Assembly: GCA_021396245.1 (NCBI GenBank)
Contig: WNYE01000123.1
Coordinates: forward strand, 1-64,000
DNA length: 64,000 bases
Source of the DNA: Sporothrix humicola
Taxonomy: Eukaryota; Ascomycota; Sordariomycetes; Ophiostomatales; Ophiostomataceae
Direction: 5' to 3'
Shown here: positions 35,269 through 45,921 of the stretch, piece after piece
Layout: every line of letters starts with the position of its first letter
Numbering within the stretch: position 1 is the first letter of the stretch
Notes under the pieces: generated by a model
Told to the model about the DNA's origin: nothing
Seen by the model: the letters and a program-made list of their open reading frames with translations, nothing else
Database searches by the model: none
Translations under genes and position numbers: made by a program

Positions 35269-36571
35269 GTACGTTTTGCGCCCTCTCCTCTCCGGCCTTT
35301 GTTTTTGTTGTTTTTGTTCTCCGTCCATCCGTCTCTTGCGACTGCGATCTCCCAAATTTCCATCGTCTCGAGATCTTGTTCGATCTTGAGGCTCTTCGGA
35401 TCCTCTTGCCATTCGCATACACCGCTTGTCGCATCGCATCGCATCTCGCCTATCGTTTTGCGGTCTTCCATCCCATCGCCGACAATCGGTCTTCTTCTCA
35501 ATTTTCGCCACTTTTATCTTTCATCCAATCCAACAACCCTTCTCACGAAGCGCATTCGACAGCTTCGCGACAGTGTTAGCCATGGCACTGTTCTCGAGAA
35601 TACCGCAGTCAATTTGCGATTGTCTACACGTGCGCCCGCTTCGGCACCGACCACGTTTTTTGCAAGATTTGAGCCTCGACGAGATCGGACGATAAAGAAG
35701 CGCATCCGAAGCCACAGGTGCATCCACAAACAAAATTTCTGCACACCGCACTATCGCCGCCTTTGTTCTGTTCCTTCGACTGCATCGGCACATGCAATTT
35801 CTGTCTTTGGTCCCCCCTTCGCTGCAGGCCTTTTCCTTTTCGTCGCGCCATGTTCGCGCTTGTCTGGCCTTTTCCTGGCACAAAACGACGGCATGGATGC
35901 CAGCCAACCGGTCTGTCGGGATTTCTGACCATGCTTGGGGCCACCCCCAAAAACCAAGAAAAGAGGTGGCCGCATGTTGGCCTGCCTGGCCCTGCCGCAT
36001 TCTGCATTTTGCATTCTGCATACTGCACTCCTGCGCATCCATTTATTCTGTGCGCTTCTGCCACTAGGAGCACTCCCGCCTTTTATCTGTGTCTCTCGAA
36101 CATTTTCCTCTTCGTCCGATCTTCAACTTTCTGTTGAAACGAGGATCCCCTGGGATGCAATTCTTCCTCGCTACACATTTTCAAGACATACCCGGCCTAC
36201 TGTTTCTTGCAACGCGACAAGTGCCGTTTTTAAAGGGGAGGGCGACGGGGAATTGTTTTCCACGAGGCACGAGGCGAGCGTTGCACAAGGCCCATGCACC
36301 CTGCAGGTCTTGAGAGTTGAGGCCTGGGTTTTGTACGACGAGATTCGCTGATCGGGACAACCTAATCTACACTACACCGTTGGTCGGGATGGTCGTCGGG
36401 AACCGCACTTTGCCGCGCTTTCACCGCATTGTGCTGCACTTTCCACTCGCGCCGTTACACACCAGAGCACACTTTTATCGCAGAGACTTTTGGACCAGAC
36501 CGGAGAACGAGAACACAAGAACACTGCTTGTCCTTGTCTTCAAACTTGTCACTAACATGTTTCCTTCGCAG
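35269..36571 (+). other. Candidate 5' UTR intron of the Gis2-like gene
   Basis: The donor CAG|GTACGT begins at 35269. A CACTAAC branch site and a TTCGCAG acceptor end at 36571, 20 bp before the ATG at 36592. At 1.3 kb it is far longer than the coding introns here, but long leader introns are known in such genes. Both ends match consensus; the pairing is inferred. Confidence 0.35.
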
Positions 36572-36591
36572 ACCTTTTTCAATCACTCACC

Positions 36592-37376
36592 ATGTCGTCT
36601 CTCTCTCGTCGTGCCTGCTACAAGTGCGGCAACGTCGGCCACTACGCCGAGGTCTGCTCGTCCGCTGAGCGTCTTTGCTACAACTGTGAGTGACACCAAA
36701 CTCGAGCCTACGATACAACACCCCAAAACCATTTATCTAACCTCTTCTCTTCCCACGATCAGGCAAGCAGCCCGGCCACGAGTCCAACGGCTGCCCTCTG
36801 CCCCGTACTACGGATGCCAAGCAGTGCTACCACTGCCAGGGCCTTGGCCACGTCCAGGCTGACTGCCCTACCCTGCGCCTGACTGGTGCCTCCACCGGCG
36901 GCCGCTGCTACAACTGCGGCCAGCCCGGCCATCTGGCCCGGGCCTGCCAGGCCCCCAACACTGCCGGCCTCGGCCGCGGTGTCCCCCTGGTTCCCCGTGG
37001 CGGCTACGGCGGCTACGGCCGCGGCGGCTTTGTCTCCGGTGGCCCGCGCCCTGCTACCTGCTACAAGTGCGGCGGCCCCAACCACTTTGCCCGTGATTGC
37101 CAGGCTCAGGCCATGAAGTGCTACGCTTGCGGCAAGCTCGGCCACATCTCGCGCGACTGCACGGCCCCCAACGGCGGCCCGCTCAACACTGCCGGCAAGA
37201 CCTGCTACCAGTGCGGCGAGGCTGGCCACATCTCGCGTGACTGCCCCCAGAAGCAGCAGGCCAACGCTGGTGCCGGCGCTGCCGACATCAACGCCACTGG
37301 CGAGGCCCCGATCCCCGCCCCTGATGCCAACGTCGCTGCCCCCGCTCCCGTTGCTCCCATTGCCCCCGTCGCCTAG
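36592..37376 (+). CDS. GIS2: CCHC zinc-knuckle nucleic-acid-binding protein, Gis2/Byr3/CNBP type
   Basis: Two exons, join(36592..36685, 36763..37376), 235 residues. The intron of 77 bp splits a Cys codon of the second knuckle (donor GTGAGT, branch CTAAC, acceptor CAG). Seven zinc knuckles of the form C-x2-C-x4-H-x4-C are present: CYKCGNVGH, CYNCKQPGH, CYHCQGLGH, CYNCGQPGH, CYKCGGPNH, CYACGKLGH and CYQCGEAGH, each ending in C. A Gly/Arg-rich linker (RGG-like, 'PRGGYGGYGRGGF') separates knuckles 4 and 5. The C-terminus is Ala/Pro-rich. Family members bind single-stranded DNA and RNA, associate with translating ribosomes and stress granules, and in fission yeast (Byr3) promote sexual development. 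Seven knuckles is the usual number. Confidence 0.95.
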
Positions 37377-38727
37377 GCGGCGATCAACGACAGGGCAGAA
37401 ACGTTGACGGCAAGCGAACTTCTTGGCGAGGATTCTCCAATGTTCGACTACTAAGTTGCTTTGCCGGCTGTCGTCGAGATTGGCGGCCTTCGAGCTCCGT
37501 CTCTATTCGGTAGTTAGACGACGCTTCTGTTCTCATTTTGCACTTTTGTTCTTTTCCACATGTTTCTCTCCGCCCAATACCTTGTTACTTTGCTTGTTTT
37601 TTTCCTGGTCGTATTTTGTCGGGACTCTCCTCTTTGCATCCTTTTTCATCTTTTTCATATTTTATCCCCTTACTTGCGGGTTTTCAACGGCGTCCGAACG
37701 GTTTTTTTTTCGTCTTCTTTCTCTGCCTTTTTTTCCCACTCTCGAAACGACCTTTTTGAAAACGACACACTGATACACGACACACGAAAACTTTTTTTTA
37801 TTTTTCTTGGCCCACTTCCAAAATTGGGGGAACAGAAAATGAAGGAGACGGAAGAACGAGTGGTGGTGGTGTGTAGTTGAGGGGAGGAATAAGAAAACTC
37901 ACCAGAGTGGAGGACGAATAGAGAGAAGACGGAAGAGAGAGAGAGAGAAGAGAGATGAAAAGGAGCGAACGTACCCCTTTTTTATTTCAAAAAAGGGGAT
38001 GAAGACTGTTGACGTTTGTCTTTTGGAAGAAGCAAACAGAAGCCCTGGCGGAAGAAGATTAACAACCAAAAAAACATGCAACTTTTTTTGCGCTTAAAGA
38101 AGAAGATGTTGAGAAGTGATGAGTAGAGTGACGAGAAGTGAAGATGAAAGTAAGACGAGGAGTGCAGGTGGAAGAAGCTTGAAGATGGAATGGAAAAGAA
38201 GATAGGAGGAAACGAAAGGAGGCCGTGGTACTCACCATTGTTAACGAACTCGTCCATTCTGCATCTACTAATATACCCCCAACATGTCTTTTTGTTTTTC
38301 GCCTTTCATCTGGAGTCGCTGAAAAAGAGATTGGAAACTGGAAAGTTGACCCGGTATACTTTGAATAGTAATGATAATCATATTCCGTTTGAATTTTGTA
38401 ATCCGTTGATAGAGTGTGAAGCCTGCTGTGAGTAGAAACAAAAGAAATGCATGCAAAACAATGTAAACAAAGCAAAAGGGGGGGTTGCGTAATGAATATG
38501 TTCATTATGGTATTCAAACAGGATACATATCCATGTATATCCAACATAAGTTGGAAGAAAAAAGGAGAGAAATAAAACAAGGAGAAAAAAGAAGAAAAGA
38601 AAACAAGAGAAAACAAAGAAAAAGAAAACAAAAGGGAGGTCAACAAGGCTTTGATTTTCACACACCGTAGAAAAGCCCTTTTGAAAAGAGAAAAGAAAGA
38701 AAGAGAGGAAAAGTCGAAACCTTCCAT
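37377..38727. other. Convergent intergenic spacer
   Basis: 1.35 kb between the stops of the zinc-knuckle gene (+) and the glucanase gene (-). T-rich 3' flank on the left; purine-rich plus strand at about 37860-38240 and 38540-38720. No supported gene; the Phe/Ser-rich minus-strand frames are compositional. Confidence 0.5.
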
Positions 38728-39606
38728 CTACTGGCTCATGTAGACGGCCACGTACTGGACCTCCAGCATGCTCTGCGTGCCGCCCTGCGTCGCCGCGTTT
38801 GGCGCACCCGGGAAATCACCGCCCACGGCGACGTTCAAGATGATATTGAACGAGTTGCCCGCCAGCGTCCGCCACGTTGCCTCGTCGAGCTGCGAGCCTT
38901 TTAGGGTAAAATATACATTTTGGTCCAGCGCCCACTCAATCGTTTGCGCCCTAAAATCGCTGCTCGTGCGGTCCCAGGTAATGGACCACCTATGGAACGA
39001 CGACGGCGACGTCACGGGCGTCTGCGCGCCCTTGCCGCTCGGCTCATTGCACACGCCGCCCTGCCAGTTGTCGCCGCAGTGCGCCGTGCCAAAGGCCGTG
39101 GCCACGCCGTTGCGCAGCTCCAGGATGTCGAGCTCGCCGCACGCGGGCCATTTCGTGCCAGATCGATAGGACGCGCCCAGCAGCCAAAAGGCCGGCCAGA
39201 TGCCCTGTTGCGTGCTCGCAGCGCCGCCGCCCGTGCGGAGGCGGCCTTCCACCTTTGTTCGCTGTCCGGCCGTGGGCAGCCACCCACCAATCGTCTCCAC
39301 ACGCCCCGACGTCCAGCCGTCGATCGGCTTGGTCGACCCGGGGTCCTTGATGGGGATGAGCTGCAGCGAGCCGGCGCCGCTCAGCTGCAGGTTCTTGGTG
39401 CTGCTCGAGTACACTTCGGACTCGCTGTTCTGGTTGAGGTAGCCCGTGATGGTCTTCCAGTTGCTGGCGCTGGGCGGTGTACCGGCGGCGCCGGCAAAAG
39501 TGTCGTTCCAGATGAGAGTGTAGCCGGAGTAGCTGGGTGGAGCAGTGGCCGAGACGAGGAGGCCAGGCAGAAGGGCCGCGGCCGCAAGGAGAGAATTCGA
39601 GTACAT
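38728..39606 (-). CDS. Secreted glycoside hydrolase family 16 (endo-beta-glucanase type)
   Basis: Single exon, 292 residues. ATG 39606 opens a signal peptide (about 1-20). The catalytic fold is the GH16 jelly roll, with the active-site motif GELDILE: Glu158 as nucleophile, Asp160, and Glu163 as acid/base, in the beta-bulge spacing of laminarinase-like enzymes. Flanking conserved parts are 'GIWPAFWLLG' before it and 'FHRWSITWDRTS' and 'FNIILNVAVGGDFPGAP' after it. There is no C-terminal hydrophobic tail, so it is probably secreted free and not GPI-anchored. Likely substrate is a beta-1,3(4)-glucan of the fungal wall or of plant material; exact specificity cannot be read from sequence. The region 230-570 bp upstream is pyrimidine-rich in the sense direction. 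Confidence 0.93.
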   Translation of the reverse strand: MYSNSLLAAAALLPGLLVSATAPPSYSGYTLIWNDTFAGAAGTPPSASNWKTITGYLNQNSESEVYSSSTKNLQLSGAGSLQLIPIKDPGSTKPIDGWTSGRVETIGGWLPTAGQRTKVEGRLRTGGGAASTQQGIWPAFWLLGASYRSGTKWPACGELDILELRNGVATAFGTAHCGDNWQGGVCNEPSGKGAQTPVTSPSSFHRWSITWDRTSSDFRAQTIEWALDQNVYFTLKGSQLDEATWRTLAGNSFNIILNVAVGGDFPGAPNAATQGGTQSMLEVQYVAVYMSQ

Positions 39607-42588
39607 TTTGAGGAGTGAGGACAGTTGGTGAAGAATGAGTGTGGGAGGATTAATGATTGTTGCTGAAAGAGTGACGAATGTACAGATCCCGGATCTGGAG
39701 CTGAAAATGAAGAACGGGTACCGTTTATATATGTTGGATGTCGTGAAGATGTCGAGAGACGGGTATCATAGCTTGGAATTAGAATGATCGTAACCAACAG
39801 AAAGTTGTTGAGTCCGCTGGAAAAGGATCACAAGAAATGAGACGAGAAAACAAAAAAAAAAAGACAAGATTGGGAATGGAGCGCGAGAAGGAAGCAGGCA
39901 GAATTTAATAAAGCAATTTAAAGCAACGTGGAGGCGGCGTGAACAGAAGAAGCGAAGACGAGGCCATGGTCCAACAGACAAAAAAGGAATGATAGACGCC
40001 GGAGCAATAAAAGGCAAAAGGAAACAATATCATAACCGAGAAATACAAGAAAACAAGAGAAACAGGAAAGCAGAAACAAACGCCACCAGAAAATCGAAAA
40101 CACGAAACAAAAGGGGACAAAAATCAATTAAAGAGAGGCTCAGACGGGACGGGAAAGAAGAAAAAAATCAAAGCTCACCTCGAGAGGGGAGGGGGAACAT
40201 GGCGGCGTGGTTCATATATACGCAGGCACCGGGGCAAAAGAAAGTATTCAGAATACAAAGAATGACAAAAAGAAAGACAAAAGGTGTATGGACACCTCCA
40301 TCGTCATGGCGCTTTCAACTAACACGCGGGCATGCAGGGTGGACTCGTGTGCGGGTCAAGATCAAAAGTCAGAGAGGGGGAGGGGTTGTTCGTGAGGAAG
40401 AAGAGTCCAGGCCATAACTGATCGTCTTTGCGGTTCACAGACATGGCCAAAGTGGTTTATCTCCTTGGAGTAATATTATGTGCATTCTACTTTGTAAAGA
40501 GCCATCACATATAGATGGCGATGCTGCCTATGAGGCCCGCACGGCAAATATATTGGGATACGGCACGATTTTCCAGGGAACGCAGGTACAATATTGGCAG
40601 AAGCGAACGGACGTTGTTTCCCGTAAAGTGCGAGACCAACCTCGCTTTTGAATGTGATAAACTGGCAATGCTCGTGAAGTTTGCAAAAATAGTTCCACGA
40701 GCATGACCACGACGAGATGCAGTTGACAATTGACATTTGACAGCTAGCCAATGAAAATGCGCTTTTGATACCCAGGTGCGAGTATTTGGCATGCTTTTGT
40801 TCGCTTTTGTGTGCTGTCCTGAGCTAGCCCATGCACCTCTTTGGCCCGACCATCTATGGCATTCCCACACACCCAATTGCGACATATTCCTTTATTTTTA
40901 CTCTTGTTAAGAAAGAATGAGGAGAAAAGAATTCCTAACCTTCTCTGCATTGATTTCTTTCAACAATCCCCATTGTCTATGCATGTAACCGCGTGGCGAT
41001 GATTTCAGGAATCAAGATTATGAGTTTCTATCGTCAATATCAAAGAACCAGACAAGCCTTCGTTCGCCTCTAATAGCTCGGTCTGACTCAATCTATTTTA
41101 GACCGCACGGATTCCAGAATAATAGAAAGAGTAATAATGGAGGTTTTGTATGTTCTGGACGTTGGTTAATGCAGTGCACTCCGTCGAGGATAAATTCATT
41201 AAAGAAAAGGGCAAGATGCGGCACAGACAGCATTGACCAAAACCCTGAAAAGTTAAGGCGACTTGCCACTTGCACAAAAATACCATCAATTATAAACAAC
41301 CTTGAAAGCAAATACTTGATAATTTTGATACCTTAATATCTCTACCATTGAAGTTGAAAGGATTATCGGGCGATCGACAAGCGATACCCTGAATTTCGGT
41401 GCTTGGATCTGGATTCTGGATCGCCTCTGAGAATCTGGACTCCTGTACCTGCAGTGGCCACTTCATTTATCCCAATCCGCTTGAATTTATCCAACACACT
41501 CGCCTTCAGCACGTTCCTTGCTGCGCTGTGTCGCCACATTTTTGACCACCATCGACATGTTTCGAGTTTGCTTGTCCGAGGTCTGAGCCAATGTGCGAAT
41601 ATTTACTTCTGGAGTAGCATTGAATTCGGCCACGCAACAACGAGTTGCGAACAAGACGAGCTACCGTGTGGAATATCAACTGGTGTCTGTAATCTGTAAT
41701 TTTCTCGTATTATGGAATAATTGATTTTTTAAGGTGGGAAGTTTTGAAATTAAGAGGAATATGATTTATTTATTTCATTTTTTCGTTTAAGTAAAAAAAA
41801 AATCAGTGCCAAGAAAAGTTTAATCTTTAAAAAAACAAATACGAAAATATGAATAGCAAATCGTACAATATCATATCCCAGTAAGTATACGGACAAAAAG
41901 AAACTGTTGCATTATTTTTTGAGCTGTTTGAATTGCTAAAAGGGGTGTGATAATGTAGGTGGCAGTAAATGCAAGTGTGCGCTGGACAGGCCATCTTTTA
42001 GGTGCCTATCTGGCCACTATTCTGTGACAGCTCTGCAAAATGTCCTATTTCCATCTTAAAATAACTCACAATATTATCAGTGGAATACTTTGTGCGTTAT
42101 ATGATGCCAATTGAAGATTATCGTGGACGCCGTTGTCGTCTTGATAGACATCGATATATGAATACTATATGCGCATATTTGCATACAGTGCCTGATACCC
42201 CAATATTACTAAGCATTTTACATGCATACACGAATACCCACTTTTCGACCAATCACAATCGCCCAATTTGATCTGGCCAGGGCCCGAAAAGCAAAGCTAG
42301 TTTCCCGGCCCATTCCACACAACCACAAGTCCAATGGGAAAAACGAGAGAAGAGGCTCACGATCCGGAGTGCTGAGATACCGAGTATATTTCGACCACCC
42401 CGGGACGCACGACGACCATTCGACGAGCTACGGCCGTACTCCCAAAGAGACCGACGACACTCTCCAATTGATCTCTGTCGCCTGTCAGAATCAATTGCCC
42501 GGCTCAGCGTATCTTCGCTTGAGCCTTTTTTCCGGACACCACCCCGACGATACCCTCCCCCCCTCTCTTTTCACACCCACCTCTCACA
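39607..42588. other. Intergenic 3 kb: divergent promoters of GH16 and NUO24 genes
   Basis: No supported gene. About 39830-40180 is purine-rich on the plus strand (C/T-rich towards GH16). About 41700-41960 is very AT-rich with homopolymer runs. The last 100 bp before the complex I gene are C/T-rich. Confidence 0.5.
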
Positions 42589-43685
42589 ATGGCCGGCAAG
42601 CGCATCTCGTCGACCGCCTTGCGGCTAGCCGTCCGCTCCGCATGCGGCAATGCCGTCGCCGCCCCCGCCCGGCCTATCCTGGCCGCCGCGAAGCCCATGC
42701 AGATCCGTGCCCTCTCCGCCTCTGTCCGGAGGGCCAGTGATACCCTCATGGTCGTAAGTTTTGTCCTCGCTTTTGGTCCTCGCTGCGCTCGTTTTTGCCC
42801 TCACTTCGTTCGGAGGCTAACCTTTTAGCACCGCCACACGCCCGACAACAACCCCGACCTGCCTTTCAAGTTCTCCGCCGAAAACGAAAAGGTCATTGCA
42901 GAGATCCTCAAGCGCTACCCGCCCCAGTACAAGAAGGCCGCCGTCATGCCGCTGCTCGATGTCGGCCAGCGGCAGCACGGCTTCACCAGCATCAGCGTCA
43001 TGAACGAGGTCGCGCGGCTGCTGGAGATGCCACCGATGCGCGTCTACGAGGTGGCCTCGTTTTACACAATGTACAACCGGACGCCGGTGGGCAAGTTCTT
43101 TGTCCAGGCATGCACGACGGTAAGTCCCGACTCGACGAACGAGCCGCGAAGCGGCGAGAGAGGAGAGGAAAGAGATCAAGAGAGCTCGCGAAGCGAGCGA
43201 ACGAGGGGAGAAAAAAGAGGAGGAGAGAAACGAGTGAGCGGAGCGAGCGAGGAGAAAAGAAAGAAGATCGAGCGAAGCGAGGAAAGAAAGAAAGAGGACA
43301 GTAGCTGACTTCTTGACAGACCCCCTGCCAGCTCGGCGGCTGCGGCAGCGACGCCGTGGTCAAGGCGATCACGGAGCACCTGGGCATCACGGCGGGCCAC
43401 ACGACCGCTGACGGCCTGTTTACGTTTATCGAGGTGGAGTGCCTGGGCGCGTGCGTCAATGCGCCGATGATCCAGATCAACGACGACTACTACGAGGACC
43501 TGACGCCCGAGACGGTTAAGGCGCTGCTGGACGGCCTTAAGGCGTCGGCGCTCGACACGACGGGCAAGACGCCCGTGCCCAAGGCCGGCCCGCTGACGGG
43601 CCGCGACACGTGCGAAAACAGCGCGGGTCTGACATCGCTGACAAGCACACCCTGGGGCACCGAGACGACGCGGAGTGACCTGTAG
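42589..43685 (+). CDS. nuo24: NADH:ubiquinone oxidoreductase 24 kDa subunit (NUO-24/NDUFV2)
   Basis: Three exons, join(42589..42753, 42829..43119, 43320..43685), 273 residues. Introns of 75 and 200 bp both have GTAAGT donors. The first 50 residues form a basic, Ala/Arg/Ser-rich mitochondrial presequence. The mature part is the thioredoxin-like fold that carries the N1a 2Fe-2S cluster, with Cys150, Cys155, Cys193 and Cys197 as ligands (C-x4-C across the second splice junction, then 'ECLGAC'). Other conserved runs are 'AVMPLLDVGQRQHGF', 'MRVYEVASFYTMYNR' and 'VNAPMIQINDDYYEDL'. It is part of the NADH-oxidising arm of respiratory complex I in the mitochondrial matrix. The second intron is unusually long for this window and purine-rich, with small hairpins. 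Confidence 0.96.
43120..43319 (+). other. Intron 2 of nuo24: purine-rich with GC hairpins
   Basis: A 200 bp intron, about 80% purine on the sense strand. It contains two perfect small hairpins with a GAA loop: CCGC-GAA-GCGG at 43144-43154 and GCTCGC-GAA-GCGAGC at 43184-43198, plus further AGCGAGCGA words. The acceptor TTGACAG ends at 43319. Confidence 0.85.
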
Positions 43686-43971
43686 AAGCTGGCGTGAGGG
43701 TGCGTAGCGAAAGAGGATAGAGGATGTGCTTATTCATTTTATCTAAATCGATTTACATCACGAGAGGGACAGGGACAGGGACAGAAGCTGTCTTGTATAT
43801 AACCAAATGCTAAAAAACCATGTTTCTTAAAGTATTGTTCAGACTGCGAACATAAATCCATTTTGCAATTTTAATATAAATCAATCAAAGAATCATAACC
43901 AGGCCAGACATGATCAAAACGTAAATCAATCAACATAAATAGTACATTCTTTCTTTCCTCGCAGACATCGT

Positions 43972-45921
43972 CTACTCCCGCGTATCGGCGCCTAGACGGA
44001 GGATCCAGGCATCGCCGAGCCGCTGGTTCTTGTCGTTCAGACCGCCAAAGATGACAATGCCGTTGCCGTCCAGCTCGCCAATGGCCGAGCTCGCAATCCA
44101 GCCGCGCGCCTCGGGACCAAAGGCGGGACCCTCGCCAGCAGTATCCTCCTCATCGTCCCAGGGGGCAGTCACTACGCGCGACCAGCGGCCCTCACCGGCG
44201 CCGGTGTTGCCACCGCCAAACAGCCGCCGGGGGAAGATGTTGCGCACTGTGTTGGACACCTTGGCGGCGCTAAAGTTGTCCGAGGGCACCTGGAAGGCCC
44301 AGACGTCGTTCCAGAACGTGCCGGCGGCCTCGTGGCCGGTGCCACTGGGAGTCTTCTCGCCGAGCGCCAGCACCAGGTACTCCCAGCCGCCACCCGCGGA
44401 GATGGCCTCGAGGCTCGAGACGGAGCGGTCACCGGGCCAGACGTTGACGGGGTTCAGGGTTGTCGACTCGGTGCTCTCCGACTTTGACTCGTCCACGACG
44501 CTCTGCCAGGCGCCCTTGGCGACCAGTGTGACATCCGTCTCGTCGACGCTCGTGTCCTTAAGGTTGGTCAGCTGGAGCTCCAGGAAATCAAGACGGCCGC
44601 CCTCCTCGGACGAGCCGTTGAAACCGCCGAAGCGGTACAGGCGGTTGCGGCTGATGCAGATCGAAGTGCCGCCGCGGGGCAGGCCGGGCGCCGACGGCAA
44701 CTCCTGCCAAACGCGGGTGCGCACATCGAAAGCCCACAGGTCGTTGGCACGGCCGCCGCTAGCGAGGCAGCCACCGTGGATGATGAACGTGCCGTAGCCG
44801 TCGCTGTCGGCGTCACGGGCACGGTTGGCAATGTTGCCAACAATGGGCCGCTGCGGCGTGCCGACCTCGGCCGAGTCGCCCTCGACCCATTCCTTCCAGC
44901 TGCTGACGCGGCCGCGCTTGGCAAACGATGACGCGAGCGGATCATCTGTGGTTGACGGAAGATCCGAGGCAGTGGCGGCGTGGTAGCTGCGGGCCTCGGG
45001 GAAGACGGGGCGGTTGACCGACGAAGGAGGTGCAGCCGTCGTGGGCACAGTGGCGGCATGGCCCGTCTCGGGCACAGCCTGGATCGGCACGGGTGCCGCG
45101 GGCGCCAAGGGGTCCAGGAAGCTCCAGGTGTGCGACTTGGTATCAAACACCCAAACACGACCGCGCTCTTCCAGAGGGGTCATGGCAGGACCGCCACGGC
45201 CGCCAAACAAGAAGATGCGGTTGCCTATGACAGCCGTGGCGTGGCCGACACGCGGGGCGGGCACGTCGCCCAGGCCCGGGCCCTGCAGCGAGATCTCGTC
45301 GACTGCACCCGGTGTCTCCTCCTTGCCCTTGCCCTTGTCCTTGTTCTGGTCCTGGGACTCGAGGCTAATCTCCTCGGTCGCTTCTTCGCTCTCCTCCTTT
45401 GTTTCTGCAGCCTCACCCTCCACCGTCTGGGGCTCCGAGATGGCCACAGGATCCGACTCTGGGGGCGGCTCCGAAATGGTCAGCTTGGGCGCCTCGGGCA
45501 CGGCGGGCTTCTTGGCGGGCGCTGCCTTGATGGCATAGTAGTCGGCCGAGGCGCTGCCCGTCGGCAGGATCAGAGCGTGCATGCTGTTGTCGACGGGCTT
45601 GCGGGCATCGGCGTCCTCGCCGCCAAAGACGTAGGCAGTGCCGGCCACGACATTGATCGAGTGCGACGAGCGGGGCAGCGGCGGGATCGAGACACGCTGC
45701 CAGGTGCCTTTGAGGGAATCATCGGGGATGGTCGTGGACGTTGCGGCAACATTGTTGGCAGCCGCGCTGGCTGCATTGACGGCCGAAGTGGCTACCGAGC
45801 TGGCTGCCGATTGGGCCGACGAAAAGACATTGCCAAACGTCGTCTTGGTCGGCGACAGCGAGTCGGGGATCGACTGCATGAGGTCCGTTGTGCGGCGTTT
45901 GAGCTGTTGAAAGTGGTCCAT
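43972..45921 (-). CDS. Kelch-repeat protein
   Basis: Single exon, 649 residues, ATG 45921. The N-terminus (1-70) is Ala/Ser-rich after 'MDHFQQLKRRTTDLMQ'. Kelch blades follow, each with the Gly-Gly pair and a later Trp: 'NVVAGTAYVFGGEDAD', 'HATAVIGNRIFLFGGRGG', 'GTFIIHGGCL', 'ISRNRLYRFGGFNG' and 'NGIVIFGGLND'. A Glu/Lys-rich insert (about 150-220) splits blades 1 and 2. The propeller probably closes with the C-terminal 'GDAWILRLGAD' strand. Kelch propellers are protein-binding platforms; in fungi some (Tea1-like, Ral2-like) act in polarity or Ras signalling, but nothing here assigns this one. It is convergent with nuo24, leaving 286 bp between the stops. Confidence 0.85.
   Translation of the reverse strand: MDHFQQLKRRTTDLMQSIPDSLSPTKTTFGNVFSSAQSAASSVATSAVNAASAAANNVAATSTTIPDDSLKGTWQRVSIPPLPRSSHSINVVAGTAYVFGGEDADARKPVDNSMHALILPTGSASADYYAIKAAPAKKPAVPEAPKLTISEPPPESDPVAISEPQTVEGEAAETKEESEEATEEISLESQDQNKDKGKGKEETPGAVDEISLQGPGLGDVPAPRVGHATAVIGNRIFLFGGRGGPAMTPLEERGRVWVFDTKSHTWSFLDPLAPAAPVPIQAVPETGHAATVPTTAAPPSSVNRPVFPEARSYHAATASDLPSTTDDPLASSFAKRGRVSSWKEWVEGDSAEVGTPQRPIVGNIANRARDADSDGYGTFIIHGGCLASGGRANDLWAFDVRTRVWQELPSAPGLPRGGTSICISRNRLYRFGGFNGSSEEGGRLDFLELQLTNLKDTSVDETDVTLVAKGAWQSVVDESKSESTESTTLNPVNVWPGDRSVSSLEAISAGGGWEYLVLALGEKTPSGTGHEAAGTFWNDVWAFQVPSDNFSAAKVSNTVRNIFPRRLFGGGNTGAGEGRWSRVVTAPWDDEEDTAGEGPAFGPEARGWIASSAIGELDGNGIVIFGGLNDKNQRLGDAWILRLGADTRE

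Larger units (their letters stand above)
31275..36591. other. Gene-poor 5.3 kb before the zinc-knuckle gene
   Basis: No well-supported gene, apart from a doubtful small frame at 31796. A 14-bp unit is duplicated at 34009-34036. Pyrimidine-rich DNA at about 35030-35130 and a strong donor at 35269 suggest that transcription of the gene at 36592 starts near 35.1-35.2 kb. A run of TTCTGCA-like words lies at about 35997-36031. Confidence 0.5.
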
